DNA of 64,000 nt from Chitinibacter sp. SCUT-21. GTDB lineage: Bacteria > Pseudomonadota > Gammaproteobacteria > Burkholderiales > Chitinibacteraceae. The notes beneath the pieces were generated by a model. It had not been told where the DNA came from, ran no database searches, and saw only the letters and a list, made by a program, of their open reading frames with translations. Each line of letters starts with the position of its first letter. Position 1 is the stretch's first letter. Below, piece by piece: positions 38,949 to 46,750 of this stretch. The DNA is taken from assembly GCA_041874755.1 (NCBI GenBank), contig CP102611.1, forward strand, positions 1,240,001-1,304,000, written 5' to 3'. A program made the position numbers and the translations under genes.

Positions 38949-39902
38949 TTATTTCGCTTCCACGCGGAATAATTGCTGGCCATCACCACCGTTGATGCTG
39001 GTGCCGGCATTTAAGTCAATTTTGAACGCACTAAAGATCGCAGTGCATTCTGGATCGGTCTTGCCTGACATGCACCCTGCCGGGCCACCACCGTTGATCG
39101 TGACATTTGAATTCGCCAGTAGCGTCTGCAGATCAATTACCACATTTTGATTTGCAGGATTAAAGCTGCTGAGCTTCACATCCATCCGATTGCTACTAGT
39201 ACACGTGGTGGTTGCGCCTGTGGCCGGATTGCCCGTGCAACCGGTTGAGCCCAAATGCACCATGAAGGTTTTAGCTGTCCAAGTTCCAGCGACTCCTTGT
39301 GGATCAGTTACTTCGATCTTGGCGAACTTACGACCTGACTGCCATGACCATGCCATCGCTTGTACATTCATCGGTGCGCTAGCGGTCGCATAATCGGTAT
39401 GATTCTGGTTGCTGGGCACGCCAACCGTCATTTTCAGACCGGTGTAAGTACCGGCTGGTACTTCGCCAATGATGTTGGCATTAGTGGCACTGGTACCGCC
39501 TGCGCAACTGCCGGTGCCGTCTTCTAGATCGATCAGTGCCACTTCGCTATTTTGCCAATCGTTAGCCGTAAGTTTTAGCGGTACTTCGCGGTTATCGCTG
39601 GTGATCAACACCACATTTGACAGATATAGGCGCAAATCTTTTAACTGAGCGGCGGTGCTAGGGTTACCAATACTAGTGATTGGCGTCCCGCACTTCACTG
39701 CTTCGGCACCAGACTTAGCCACAAACGATATATTCACGGCTTGTGGTGCGGGGATGGGTGAGGCGGATGGGGCTGGAGAGGCCGTTGGGGTTGGTGTGTT
39801 AACTGCAGTGGCTGTCGATGTACTGCTATCAGCACCGCCACCACCGCACGCTGTAAGTAAAGCGATGAAACCCAATGATGATGCCAAAATAGTTTTTTTC
39901 AT
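38949..39902 (-). CDS. mbnP: MbnP-like copper-binding lipoprotein (metallo-mystery pair)
   Basis: The 317-residue protein has a lipobox (LLTAC, Cys19), a Thr/Pro/Ala linker (about 34-53) and the MbnP domain. The core shows Trp185-Ser-Trp187 in AMAWSWQSGRKFAKIEV, the region that carries the modified Trp in known MbnP, and conserved Cys71, Cys133, Cys222 and Cys234, plus extra Cys277 and Cys286. MbnP binds copper at the cell surface or in the periplasm. It lies between the PCu(A)C chaperone gene and MbnH on the same strand. Confidence 0.85.
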   Translation of the reverse strand: MKKTILASSLGFIALLTACGGGGADSSTSTATAVNTPTPTASPAPSASPIPAPQAVNISFVAKSGAEAVKCGTPITSIGNPSTAAQLKDLRLYLSNVVLITSDNREVPLKLTANDWQNSEVALIDLEDGTGSCAGGTSATNANIIGEVPAGTYTGLKMTVGVPSNQNHTDYATASAPMNVQAMAWSWQSGRKFAKIEVTDPQGVAGTWTAKTFMVHLGSTGCTGNPATGATTTCTSSNRMDVKLSSFNPANQNVVIDLQTLLANSNVTINGGGPAGCMSGKTDPECTAIFSAFKIDLNAGTSINGGDGQQLFRVEAK

Positions 39903-40018
39903 TTCAATTTTTCTCTAAATAAGTACCGTACGCTGTTGCGCGGAACGGCAAATACGAATGCCGCAAGGTCGATACGATTTGTTAAGGGGTAGTCGCCTAT
40001 ATCGAGACCCCGCCGAAA

Positions 40019-40486
40019 TTAATGACCTTCGTGCGAGCTAGACGCAGCCTGATAAGTCATATCTTCAACTTTCACATCGACAGTGGTTTTACCTGCCTTG
40101 GCAAATGTGAGTGTCATCGGAAAGCGCTCGCCTTTTTTCAAAGGCTTTTTCAGTCCTAATAGCATGATGTGATATGAGCCAGGAGCCAGCTTAGTTACAC
40201 CGCCTTTAGGTAAGGTGACGGCATTGATTGGGCGCATTTTCATCACGCCATCGCTCATTTTCATTTCGTGGATTTCTACTTTGCTGGCCGCATCACTACT
40301 TGCTTGCAGTAGCTGATCATCAGCTGCGCTGTGAATAACCATGAATACACCAGCATTACTGGCCGCGCTGGCACTTTCGCGTGCCCACGGATGTTTGATT
40401 TCGAGCTGCCCTACGCTGTACTCGTGAGCAACTACCAATGCAGAAAGGCATAGCAATGCCGAGCCGCAAAAGAATCTTTTGAGCAT
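40019..40486 (-). CDS. PCu(A)C copper chaperone
   Basis: The 155-residue periplasmic protein has a signal peptide (about 1-20). It has a typical PCuAC fold with Met/His copper ligands: SNAGVFMVIHS, then VEIHEMKMSDGVMKMRP (H-E-M-x-M). It binds Cu(I) and Cu(II) for delivery to oxidases or transport. It ends with HEGH, an extra metal site. The gene lies 46 nt after the DUF2946 gene and 116 nt before mbnP, apparently in one operon. Confidence 0.9.
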   Translation of the reverse strand: MLKRFFCGSALLCLSALVVAHEYSVGQLEIKHPWARESASAASNAGVFMVIHSAADDQLLQASSDAASKVEIHEMKMSDGVMKMRPINAVTLPKGGVTKLAPGSYHIMLLGLKKPLKKGERFPMTLTFAKAGKTTVDVKVEDMTYQAASSSHEGH

Positions 40487-40532
40487 ATTTTATCCATTGA
40501 TTCATTAACTTAAACAGGGTATGTCGTTCTAG

Positions 40533-40913
40533 TTAAGCAATATCAACGGGCGGGGCGTGACTCAAGGGGAGGGTATAAGGTATTTTCGGTATAAAAAAAC
40601 CCTCATATCGCACCAGTCGTAGCGAGCTGATGTGCTCTCGAACAGAAGGTAAAACCGAAGGCGCCGACAATGGCGCAGGATGGTGGGCGGCACTTGCAAT
40701 ACAAATCGGGCATTGCATTTGGCCGTTTACAGCGGGGAGCTTACGATCCGTATCTTGGCTTGGTGAATTGACGCTACATAACGTCAATCCGCTTAGCCCC
40801 GATGCGGCATCACGCATTTGCATCGCATGTACAAAGGGCAATAGCATCTGCATGCAGAGCGCGATAAGCGCTATGCAATAAATGCCCCTCGTTTTTAAGC
40901 GATCAAAGTACAT
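40533..40913 (-). CDS. DUF2946 family protein (island copy)
   Basis: The 126-residue protein starts at the ATG at 40913 (a TTG start would add three residues). It has an N-terminal hydrophobic segment (about 8-30) and a CPIC-AS-AHH motif that could bind metal. DUF2946 proteins are usually encoded with copper-related genes (PCuAC, TonB receptors). A second member lies at 46206-46616, next to the receptor gene the island interrupts. Function is unknown; the role in copper handling is inferred. Confidence 0.75.
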   Translation of the reverse strand: MYFDRLKTRGIYCIALIALCMQMLLPFVHAMQMRDAASGLSGLTLCSVNSPSQDTDRKLPAVNGQMQCPICIASAAHHPAPLSAPSVLPSVREHISSLRLVRYEGFFIPKIPYTLPLSHAPPVDIA

Positions 40914-41188
40914 GATTGTCAATGTAAAAAATTTGGGCAGATTGTACTGGAAAAAAATCCGTGAGCAAGATCTATTCCTTCCTCGGCTCAGATCATATTT
41001 TGTAGTGGCTCAGTGATTTTGGCCTTCGATAAATAGGTTTTGACTGGCCGCTTTGGCCGATTATGTAGATGCCAAGTCATGGAATCGGGATAGGGGCGAC
41101 CATACGTGCGATGAGTTTGGGTGGATAAATAAAATAAGATTCCGCACGAATTTCAATGCATATTGTTCATTGAGGAAAACAACACCAC

Positions 41189-43936
41189 CTATTGGATCGG
41201 CGCATCTGGGAGCGCAAACGACCAATCCGGGTGCATTCCGCGGCTCCTAAGTAACATCTCCCCCTGCTCGGTCACTCCCGGAGAAATCTTGCTCAGTCGC
41301 TCAAGCATTTCCGAAACACGGTTTCGAAGAGTTTCGATATGAAACTGCTGGTCGTCAGTTTCATCGCCTTCCAAGGCTGAAGACTCCATGCTGCTTAGCA
41401 GATATTCCCGATAACTGAGTAGTTTCCAGGCGTGCTCAGGGTCAGCGACAAGCCGAAAATATTTGCACCAGACACAACTCAAGAAATCTGCGCAGACTCG
41501 CGATACGACTCCTTTTTCGGCATGCAATTTCTTATGATCCTTGTTGTAGCGTTCAACCTCCGCATCATTACCACTGGAAGCACATTCCCCAACCGGTGTG
41601 TGCTGCATATCTAGGGACGGCTCTGTAATAATGACAATATCCTTGGCAATCTCCTTGCCAGTGAAATATTTGCCCATTACCTCAACTGCTTTACCAAGCG
41701 AGTAGCGCGACTGATTTTCATCGATCCTGTAATAGTGGGATTCGAAGGTTTCGAAGTTGTGTTTGGCAGATGCCTCGTAAGCTTGTAAATCCTTCTGGAC
41801 TTGCCGATACAGATGATTCATCCCACCTTTACGAATCTTCATGCTGTCGAAGGTGAGTGAGCTTCGCCGTCGTTCAAGATAAGAGGTCAGTGTGTTGACG
41901 GCATTATCCGCAAGCCTTTCAATACCAAGGCCATCTCTATGCACAAGAAATACGAAATTCCGGAACGGGTTATCCAATGGCAGCGAGTCTCGATATGAGG
42001 CAGTTAGTTTATCTCGAACCGTCAAAAGATCGGCGACAGCGCTTTTCATTGCTGCCGCATTCATTTCTGGATCGGCAAATGTGTACCCATCAGTCCGATA
42101 CCCTGCCCTTGCCTTTCTCAATACGACAGTAACTATGCCATTGGGATTGAGAGAAGAAGGTACTCGCACGATGTCGTTGCATTCAATACCAAGCGTTGGG
42201 GCAAGATTCCAACCAGTTTTCAGAAGGATTCGCCCCAGCAGTAAAACAACTTTGAAATCATCCGGAGCGTCCATGTCCTGCAGGCCGCACTCGATGTGAT
42301 AGGCAATCTCCCGACACTGCTCCGCACTGTAGTAGTCGTCGGTGTTCAATCTTTTGAGATGCTTTGCTGTCTTGGTTTGCGTGATCGGATAAGCTTCCAC
42401 AATATGGAAACCGAACTTATCTAGGACCCATATGACTGCGGATTTGTAGGTATAGGCCGTGGATGTCGTCACTCCCCCTGTCTTTGCGGTATTTTGCAAA
42501 AAGAACCACAACGCTTTTTGTAACTTATGGCCAGGGAGATCAAAAGCCTTCATCCCGTGTTTTTCCAGCATCAAAAGATCTTCAGCAGAAAGTGATTCCT
42601 TAGCAAGCATCATCGCCGCCTTGAAGTTCGTAAACTGATGACAGACGGTTTTGATGTTGTACGACTTCTGGTCAATCGATTGCTTCTGCTCTTCCAGAAA
42701 AGCGGCCATGTCGTCGAAGAGCTTAACTGAAATCTCACGAATTGAACCATAATCGCAGTAGGTAGGGCGCGAAGAAAACTCGCTATCGAAGGCCAAGCGG
42801 TAGGGAAGGGATATTTCCTTCCATTTTGGAAACGCCGGAAACAGTTGTTCAACGAAATCTTTGATTGCGGAAAAAGTTCGAGCCTCAATGCGAGTTTCTC
42901 CGTCCAGCCAACGAAGCAATCGCGCCTCGTTCTCAATCAAAACACAAACACCTCGCTCCTTCAATGCAGCAGCGTCTGGATCCGATAGATATGAGTAGCA
43001 ATCGAGGATTGCCCGCTGAACCATCGTCATCTTGTCCCTAAAAGTCATCGGTTTGCGTCCCTTCAATGGGGTTGCCGAGAGCAAATCACCGAATCGTTTC
43101 AGGTCACCAAATAACACTGATGAAAGATTGTAGATCTCTGTTAGATCTGCGGCATGCCCATGAACGAAAACCCATTTTTGCCCCCATCGCACTGGGTCAT
43201 GCTGTTCTAGTACATACTCCAAAGCAGTAGGCGAGTGTCTGGGTTTCACTTCCTGCAAAATCCTAATGAGTAGGGCTGACTCATTTTCAAACGCATCAAA
43301 CCCATGAGCCTTCAGCGCAGCTACAGCGGCCTTGTTTCTGACCAAGAGAGCAAGAAGTGGATAGGAATGATGCTTCACATTCATCGAAGTTGAAGGCAAT
43401 TCCTCTTTGGCATCTATTTTCAGAATTAATTGCTTGAAATACAGCATAAAGGAAGGCGACACACGATATAAGTCCCCCACGTAGGAGGTACCAAAGCGTA
43501 ATTGCAGAATACTTGGCGGGGGCAGGCCTGGCTGATTTTTGTGAATCGAATATAAGAGATTGAAGGCACGGGCTATTGAATTCCCCCGCTGGGGTGTCGA
43601 GCTAGGCAGAGTAAGCGACTTGCCCTCAACGTCCGCCCACACCGCTTCTACATTTAGCGCCGCCAGCCCTTCCCTAGACAATGCTAAAAGGTGTTCCGGC
43701 TCCAATGCTGCGGCCACCTCTGGTAATGCGGGCACCAATCGTGATAGAAGAGTTCTTACCGTAGCAGGTTTCACTTTCCACCGATCTGGATCAGCTCGGT
43801 ATATTTCAATGGCTTGTGCTATATCACTCGCAAAACGATGGGAAATATCCACAGCACGTTGAAGATTAATAGTGCTGCCGGTAATAGTGCTGCCGGATTG
43901 AGCACAATTACTGGTGTCTGGATTTCTAATCTTCAT
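41189..43936 (-). CDS. Large tyrosine-recombinase-like protein with degenerate box I (GmtZ/VPA1269-like, tentative)
   Basis: The 915-residue protein overlaps the upstream 473-codon gene by 4 nt (ATGA). Recombinase-like features are visible in the C-terminal half: GWNLAPTLGIECND where box I Arg should be (Asn instead), VVLRKARAGY (Lys), MKIRKGGMNHLYRQ (box II Arg), and KHNFETFESHYY (His and Tyr). Near the end a Cys cluster (CADFLSCVWCKYF) could bind zinc. The protein may be a catalytically weakened partner of the 473-codon recombinase. The length and position fit large partner proteins of trio-type islands, recalled from memory. Confidence 0.7.
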   Translation of the reverse strand: MKIRNPDTSNCAQSGSTITGSTINLQRAVDISHRFASDIAQAIEIYRADPDRWKVKPATVRTLLSRLVPALPEVAAALEPEHLLALSREGLAALNVEAVWADVEGKSLTLPSSTPQRGNSIARAFNLLYSIHKNQPGLPPPSILQLRFGTSYVGDLYRVSPSFMLYFKQLILKIDAKEELPSTSMNVKHHSYPLLALLVRNKAAVAALKAHGFDAFENESALLIRILQEVKPRHSPTALEYVLEQHDPVRWGQKWVFVHGHAADLTEIYNLSSVLFGDLKRFGDLLSATPLKGRKPMTFRDKMTMVQRAILDCYSYLSDPDAAALKERGVCVLIENEARLLRWLDGETRIEARTFSAIKDFVEQLFPAFPKWKEISLPYRLAFDSEFSSRPTYCDYGSIREISVKLFDDMAAFLEEQKQSIDQKSYNIKTVCHQFTNFKAAMMLAKESLSAEDLLMLEKHGMKAFDLPGHKLQKALWFFLQNTAKTGGVTTSTAYTYKSAVIWVLDKFGFHIVEAYPITQTKTAKHLKRLNTDDYYSAEQCREIAYHIECGLQDMDAPDDFKVVLLLGRILLKTGWNLAPTLGIECNDIVRVPSSLNPNGIVTVVLRKARAGYRTDGYTFADPEMNAAAMKSAVADLLTVRDKLTASYRDSLPLDNPFRNFVFLVHRDGLGIERLADNAVNTLTSYLERRRSSLTFDSMKIRKGGMNHLYRQVQKDLQAYEASAKHNFETFESHYYRIDENQSRYSLGKAVEVMGKYFTGKEIAKDIVIITEPSLDMQHTPVGECASSGNDAEVERYNKDHKKLHAEKGVVSRVCADFLSCVWCKYFRLVADPEHAWKLLSYREYLLSSMESSALEGDETDDQQFHIETLRNRVSEMLERLSKISPGVTEQGEMLLRSRGMHPDWSFALPDAPIQ

Positions 43937-45354
43937 GTTGATAATCCATTCTCACGAGCCTTGGCTTCGGCAGAGAGTTTGGGATTCAGATCACTGAAAA
44001 TTTTATCGACCCAATCATTCATCTGGCTTTCAAAAGTGATAGAGCGTGCAAAGTTGATGTATTTCAGGGTAGATGAGAAGTTCTCGTGTCCCATCAACGC
44101 CATAAGCTTGTACTGAATGAAGCCGAGCGGTAAATGTTTCTCCAGCATGAAGCGGGCAAGACTTGTGGCAAATGTCGCCCGAAGATCGTGAAAACCTCGA
44201 TCAAACGACTGACCAACCATAAGTTGTTCTTCAACAACCTTGGATGCTGCATTGGTAATCGACTTGCTCTTGATTCCGCCGCCCGAACGGTTAAGAAATA
44301 GCGGGCGGCGTTTCCCTGACCCCTTATCCAAATCCCATTTGGCAGCGCGCCTCAAGCGCTCCGGTGAATTTTTAAACACCCAGAGGGATTGCATCAAGAA
44401 TAGAGGGATCAGAATTTTGCGCTCCTTGTTGAACTTCCCAAGGATGGTCACCTCGAAGACAGTCTTGTCACTTAAAGCAGGATCGACCACGATATCTTCG
44501 GGGAAACCTGCCACCTCCATGGCTCGTAGCCCACAGGCTAAACCAAGCTCCCCCCAGAGTTTCCTGTTCTCAAGCCGCATGTATTTGCTATCGAAGAATA
44601 CCCTAAGTTCGGTAGCTGAATATGGCGTCAGTGCTTCCCCGAGGGACTCATTTTTCGACTTGTACTTCTTCGGGATCGTCAGGTCGCTGGTTTGAATCAT
44701 CAGCGTCTTTTCATCTTGGAAGGTGCTGAACAAAAGATCGAAATCCCCACCTTTCCGAGGCTTCTTGATCGCAACACGAGAGTAGGTGAATGGGATGCGC
44801 TCAATCCGCCGAGTCTTCAATGCCCACTCGTAAAACTGCCGAATATGACTGAGGTACAGATTGGCAGTGTCCCGCGAGATGCTCTCCCGCTTCACTCTCT
44901 CGATCAAAACCGTTCGATATCGGTATGGAGGAAGCCATTCCTTTGCTTTTTCGCTGTCAGCTACGGCATAGACCTCTCGCCAATCCGTATTTGTCTCAGC
45001 CAGCCAGGCAAGGAATCCGCGCAATGAGTTTGCAATCCCGTAGAGAGTTTCAACTGTGACCCCTCCACGCAGGTTGCGTTTACCGCCCTGCTTGGGGGGT
45101 AAAAAGCGGCCACGATAGCGATGCTCAATGAACAGATTCATTTCAAGCCCGTCGATTATTCGGGCCGGGCAAAACAAGAGGGGAAAGCCTTCCACCACAT
45201 GATCGCGGTGAAAATGGACATTACGAATTTCTGCCACTTCGCTCTTCATGGCGATCTCGGACTGCCCATCGAAATAGGGTAAGTCGCCAAGATTGATCGC
45301 GACACGGACAACCTGAACCAAAGACGACGGAAAAAATTCCGGGACAGAATCCAT
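43933..45354 (-). CDS. Tyrosine recombinase (GmtY/TnpA-like, tentative)
   Basis: The 473-residue protein has the full catalytic set: LACGLRAMEVAGF (box I Arg), FHDLRATFATS (box II His-x-x-Arg), MGHENFSSTLKYINFA (His and nucleophilic Tyr). The N-terminal SAM-like domain lies about 95-190. Its ATG overlaps the stop of the 83-codon gene (TGATG) and its stop overlaps the next ATG, so the three genes form a coupled operon at this end of the island. Probably the main integrase. Confidence 0.87.
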   Translation of the reverse strand: MDSVPEFFPSSLVQVVRVAINLGDLPYFDGQSEIAMKSEVAEIRNVHFHRDHVVEGFPLLFCPARIIDGLEMNLFIEHRYRGRFLPPKQGGKRNLRGGVTVETLYGIANSLRGFLAWLAETNTDWREVYAVADSEKAKEWLPPYRYRTVLIERVKRESISRDTANLYLSHIRQFYEWALKTRRIERIPFTYSRVAIKKPRKGGDFDLLFSTFQDEKTLMIQTSDLTIPKKYKSKNESLGEALTPYSATELRVFFDSKYMRLENRKLWGELGLACGLRAMEVAGFPEDIVVDPALSDKTVFEVTILGKFNKERKILIPLFLMQSLWVFKNSPERLRRAAKWDLDKGSGKRRPLFLNRSGGGIKSKSITNAASKVVEEQLMVGQSFDRGFHDLRATFATSLARFMLEKHLPLGFIQYKLMALMGHENFSSTLKYINFARSITFESQMNDWVDKIFSDLNPKLSAEAKARENGLST

Positions 45355-45605
45355 CAGCTTGCCCCACCTCTGCTGCCTCGGTTAGTGGCGACCTCCGGCA
45401 GTAGCTCGTTGATTAACTTCTCACCGACCAAGCTAAGGCGAAAATCACGGTACTGATGACCGACTTGAACTCGGACGCTTTTCCAGACTAGATCGAGGGC
45501 TTTATTTTTACGCTCGACCTTATGGTCTGCGCAAATGAAGGCCAGCACCTTCGCGAAACTCGCGCACCTAGCTTGGTTGATCGGTTCGGTATTCCACAGA
45601 CTCAT
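45354..45605 (-). CDS. Small recombination-module protein
   Basis: The 83-residue, mostly helical basic protein (NQARCASFAKVLAFICADHKVERKN) is first in the recombinase operon. AGGAG lies ~9 nt upstream. It may be a directionality factor or a trio partner, but no family is recognised. It lies 93 bp inside the terminal inverted repeat. Confidence 0.6.
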   Translation of the reverse strand: MSLWNTEPINQARCASFAKVLAFICADHKVERKNKALDLVWKSVRVQVGHQYRDFRLSLVGEKLINELLPEVATNRGSRGGAS

Positions 45606-45698
45606 GAAAAGCGCTCCTGAACACTACTGGATTTAGATGTAGAGCAATGTGATTCATTACAATTCAGTGTAACACTTTTGCGATTTATTTCAAATGGA

Positions 45699-45728
45699 CA
45701 TTAGTTTGCAAATATCGTAGATGGCACT
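45699..45728 (-). repeat. Terminal inverted repeat, end next to the 83-codon gene
   Basis: Read inward on the minus strand it begins AGTGCCATCTACGATATTTG. It pairs with 26661-26689 (about 19 of 24 positions). Confidence 0.75.
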
Positions 45729-45729
45729 A

Positions 45730-46068
45730 CACGCCGTCTTCCAGATATTGATACACCGCCGAGTACGACATCGGCTGGCGAATCGACATATTGTGCTGCT
45801 CATTCCCCAGATCGGTCATGTGTACACCGGGGATTTTATCGAGCACTTGGCCGATGAAAGTCGGCTTGGTTTCGGCGATGGTTTTCTCGCCAACTTTACC
45901 AATCGAGACCGGTGCTTTGCTCAGTAGCGTGGCTTCACGCGTGGCGCTGACGACGATTTCATCGAGTTGTATCGGCTCGGCGGCTGATTGCGCACAAACC
46001 AATGGGGAAAACGCGGCCAAAATAGCGCACGTTAATGGGCGACGAGCCCAACAAAAAGAGGCTGACAT
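45730..46068 (-). pseudogene. TonB-dependent receptor, 5' part (signal peptide, TonB box, plug start)
   Basis: The 113 codons contain a signal peptide (about 1-27), the TonB box region LDEIVVSATRE, and the plug start (IPGVHMTDLGNEQHNMSIRQPMSYSAVYQYLEDGV). AGGAAA lies before the ATG at 46068; a longer frame to 46137 lacks this. The frame reaches a stop (45727-45729) made by the island end. The rest of the gene is at 24881-26653. Transcription from the original promoter ends in the island. Confidence 0.92.
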
Positions 46069-46205
46069 TGCATTTCCTAATGCGTCTGCTGCGCACGGGC
46101 GCAAGCTGAACAAACACCTTGCGCCGCAAGGTGCCATTTAATCGATGTAGCCAAACAGCGAGCAGGACAAAGCCGGCACGCCGATTGGCTGCGCAATAAA
46201 TACAA

Positions 46206-46616
46206 TTAGGAACTCAAAGGGGGGCCGCGCGGCGGCGGTGGAATCGCGTAGGAATCTACAGAAAAAGACTCTGTGAGTCGCAAAATTGGCGAGTGACCAA
46301 CGGGGATCAATAAGGGCAGACTAATTTGCGCCGGTGGGGGCGCAATCGCGTGCAAGCTAGCTACCGAACAGATCGCGCACTTAACGATGATTTTGGCATC
46401 GCTGCTACTTAGCGATGAATCCTGATTCACGCTCGGCGCTTGACCCGTGCCACACCATGCTAATGGCACTCCGGCATCCATCGCCGCGGCGTGCGCAAAC
46501 GGCAGCAATAGCTGCGCCACCATGGCCAAAACAGCGAACCATGGTGCTAACTTGCGACGAAGAAATAGCGGCAAATTCACGGAGTACAAAGCACAGATAA
46601 AATTGGCCGCGATCAT
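46206..46616 (-). CDS. DUF2946 family protein (chromosomal copy)
   Basis: The 136-residue protein has an N-terminal hydrophobic segment (about 24-45) and a CAICSVASLHA motif, like the island copy at 40533-40913 (CPICIASAAHH). It lies ~140 nt upstream of the receptor start on the same strand and so belongs to the receptor-PepSY operon. Role unknown; copper or other metal handling is inferred. Ends with a Pro-rich PPPPRGPP. Confidence 0.75.
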   Translation of the reverse strand: MIAANFICALYSVNLPLFLRRKLAPWFAVLAMVAQLLLPFAHAAAMDAGVPLAWCGTGQAPSVNQDSSLSSSDAKIIVKCAICSVASLHAIAPPPAQISLPLLIPVGHSPILRLTESFSVDSYAIPPPPRGPPLSS

Positions 46617-46750
46617 AGCCGATGTCGCAACGGACTCACAATGACATCAGTATGCGCTAATGCAAAGTGCGCTTTTTTCAGCACAGGTGTTTTCCCTAAC
46701 GCGCGTTTGCTGACTACACTGAATTACCCCGCTGCGAGAAGGACCGCACT

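Larger units (their letters stand above)
26654..45729. mobile_element. 19.1-kb multi-recombinase genomic island inserted in a TonB-dependent receptor gene
   Basis: Removal of 26654-45729 (19,076 bp) rejoins GTG (45732-45730) to CCG (26653-26651) on the minus strand and restores the receptor frame. Imperfect inverted repeats lie at both ends. Recombinase genes sit next to each end: 83, 473 and 915 codons on one side, 685 and 126 codons on the other, all on the minus strand. The ~12 kb between them is cargo. The architecture recalls Tn554-type elements (two tyrosine recombinases plus TnpC), RIT trios and gamma-mobile-trio islands, from memory; which of these it belongs to cannot be decided here. 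The exact crossover could be shifted by up to about 6 bp. Confidence 0.9.
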
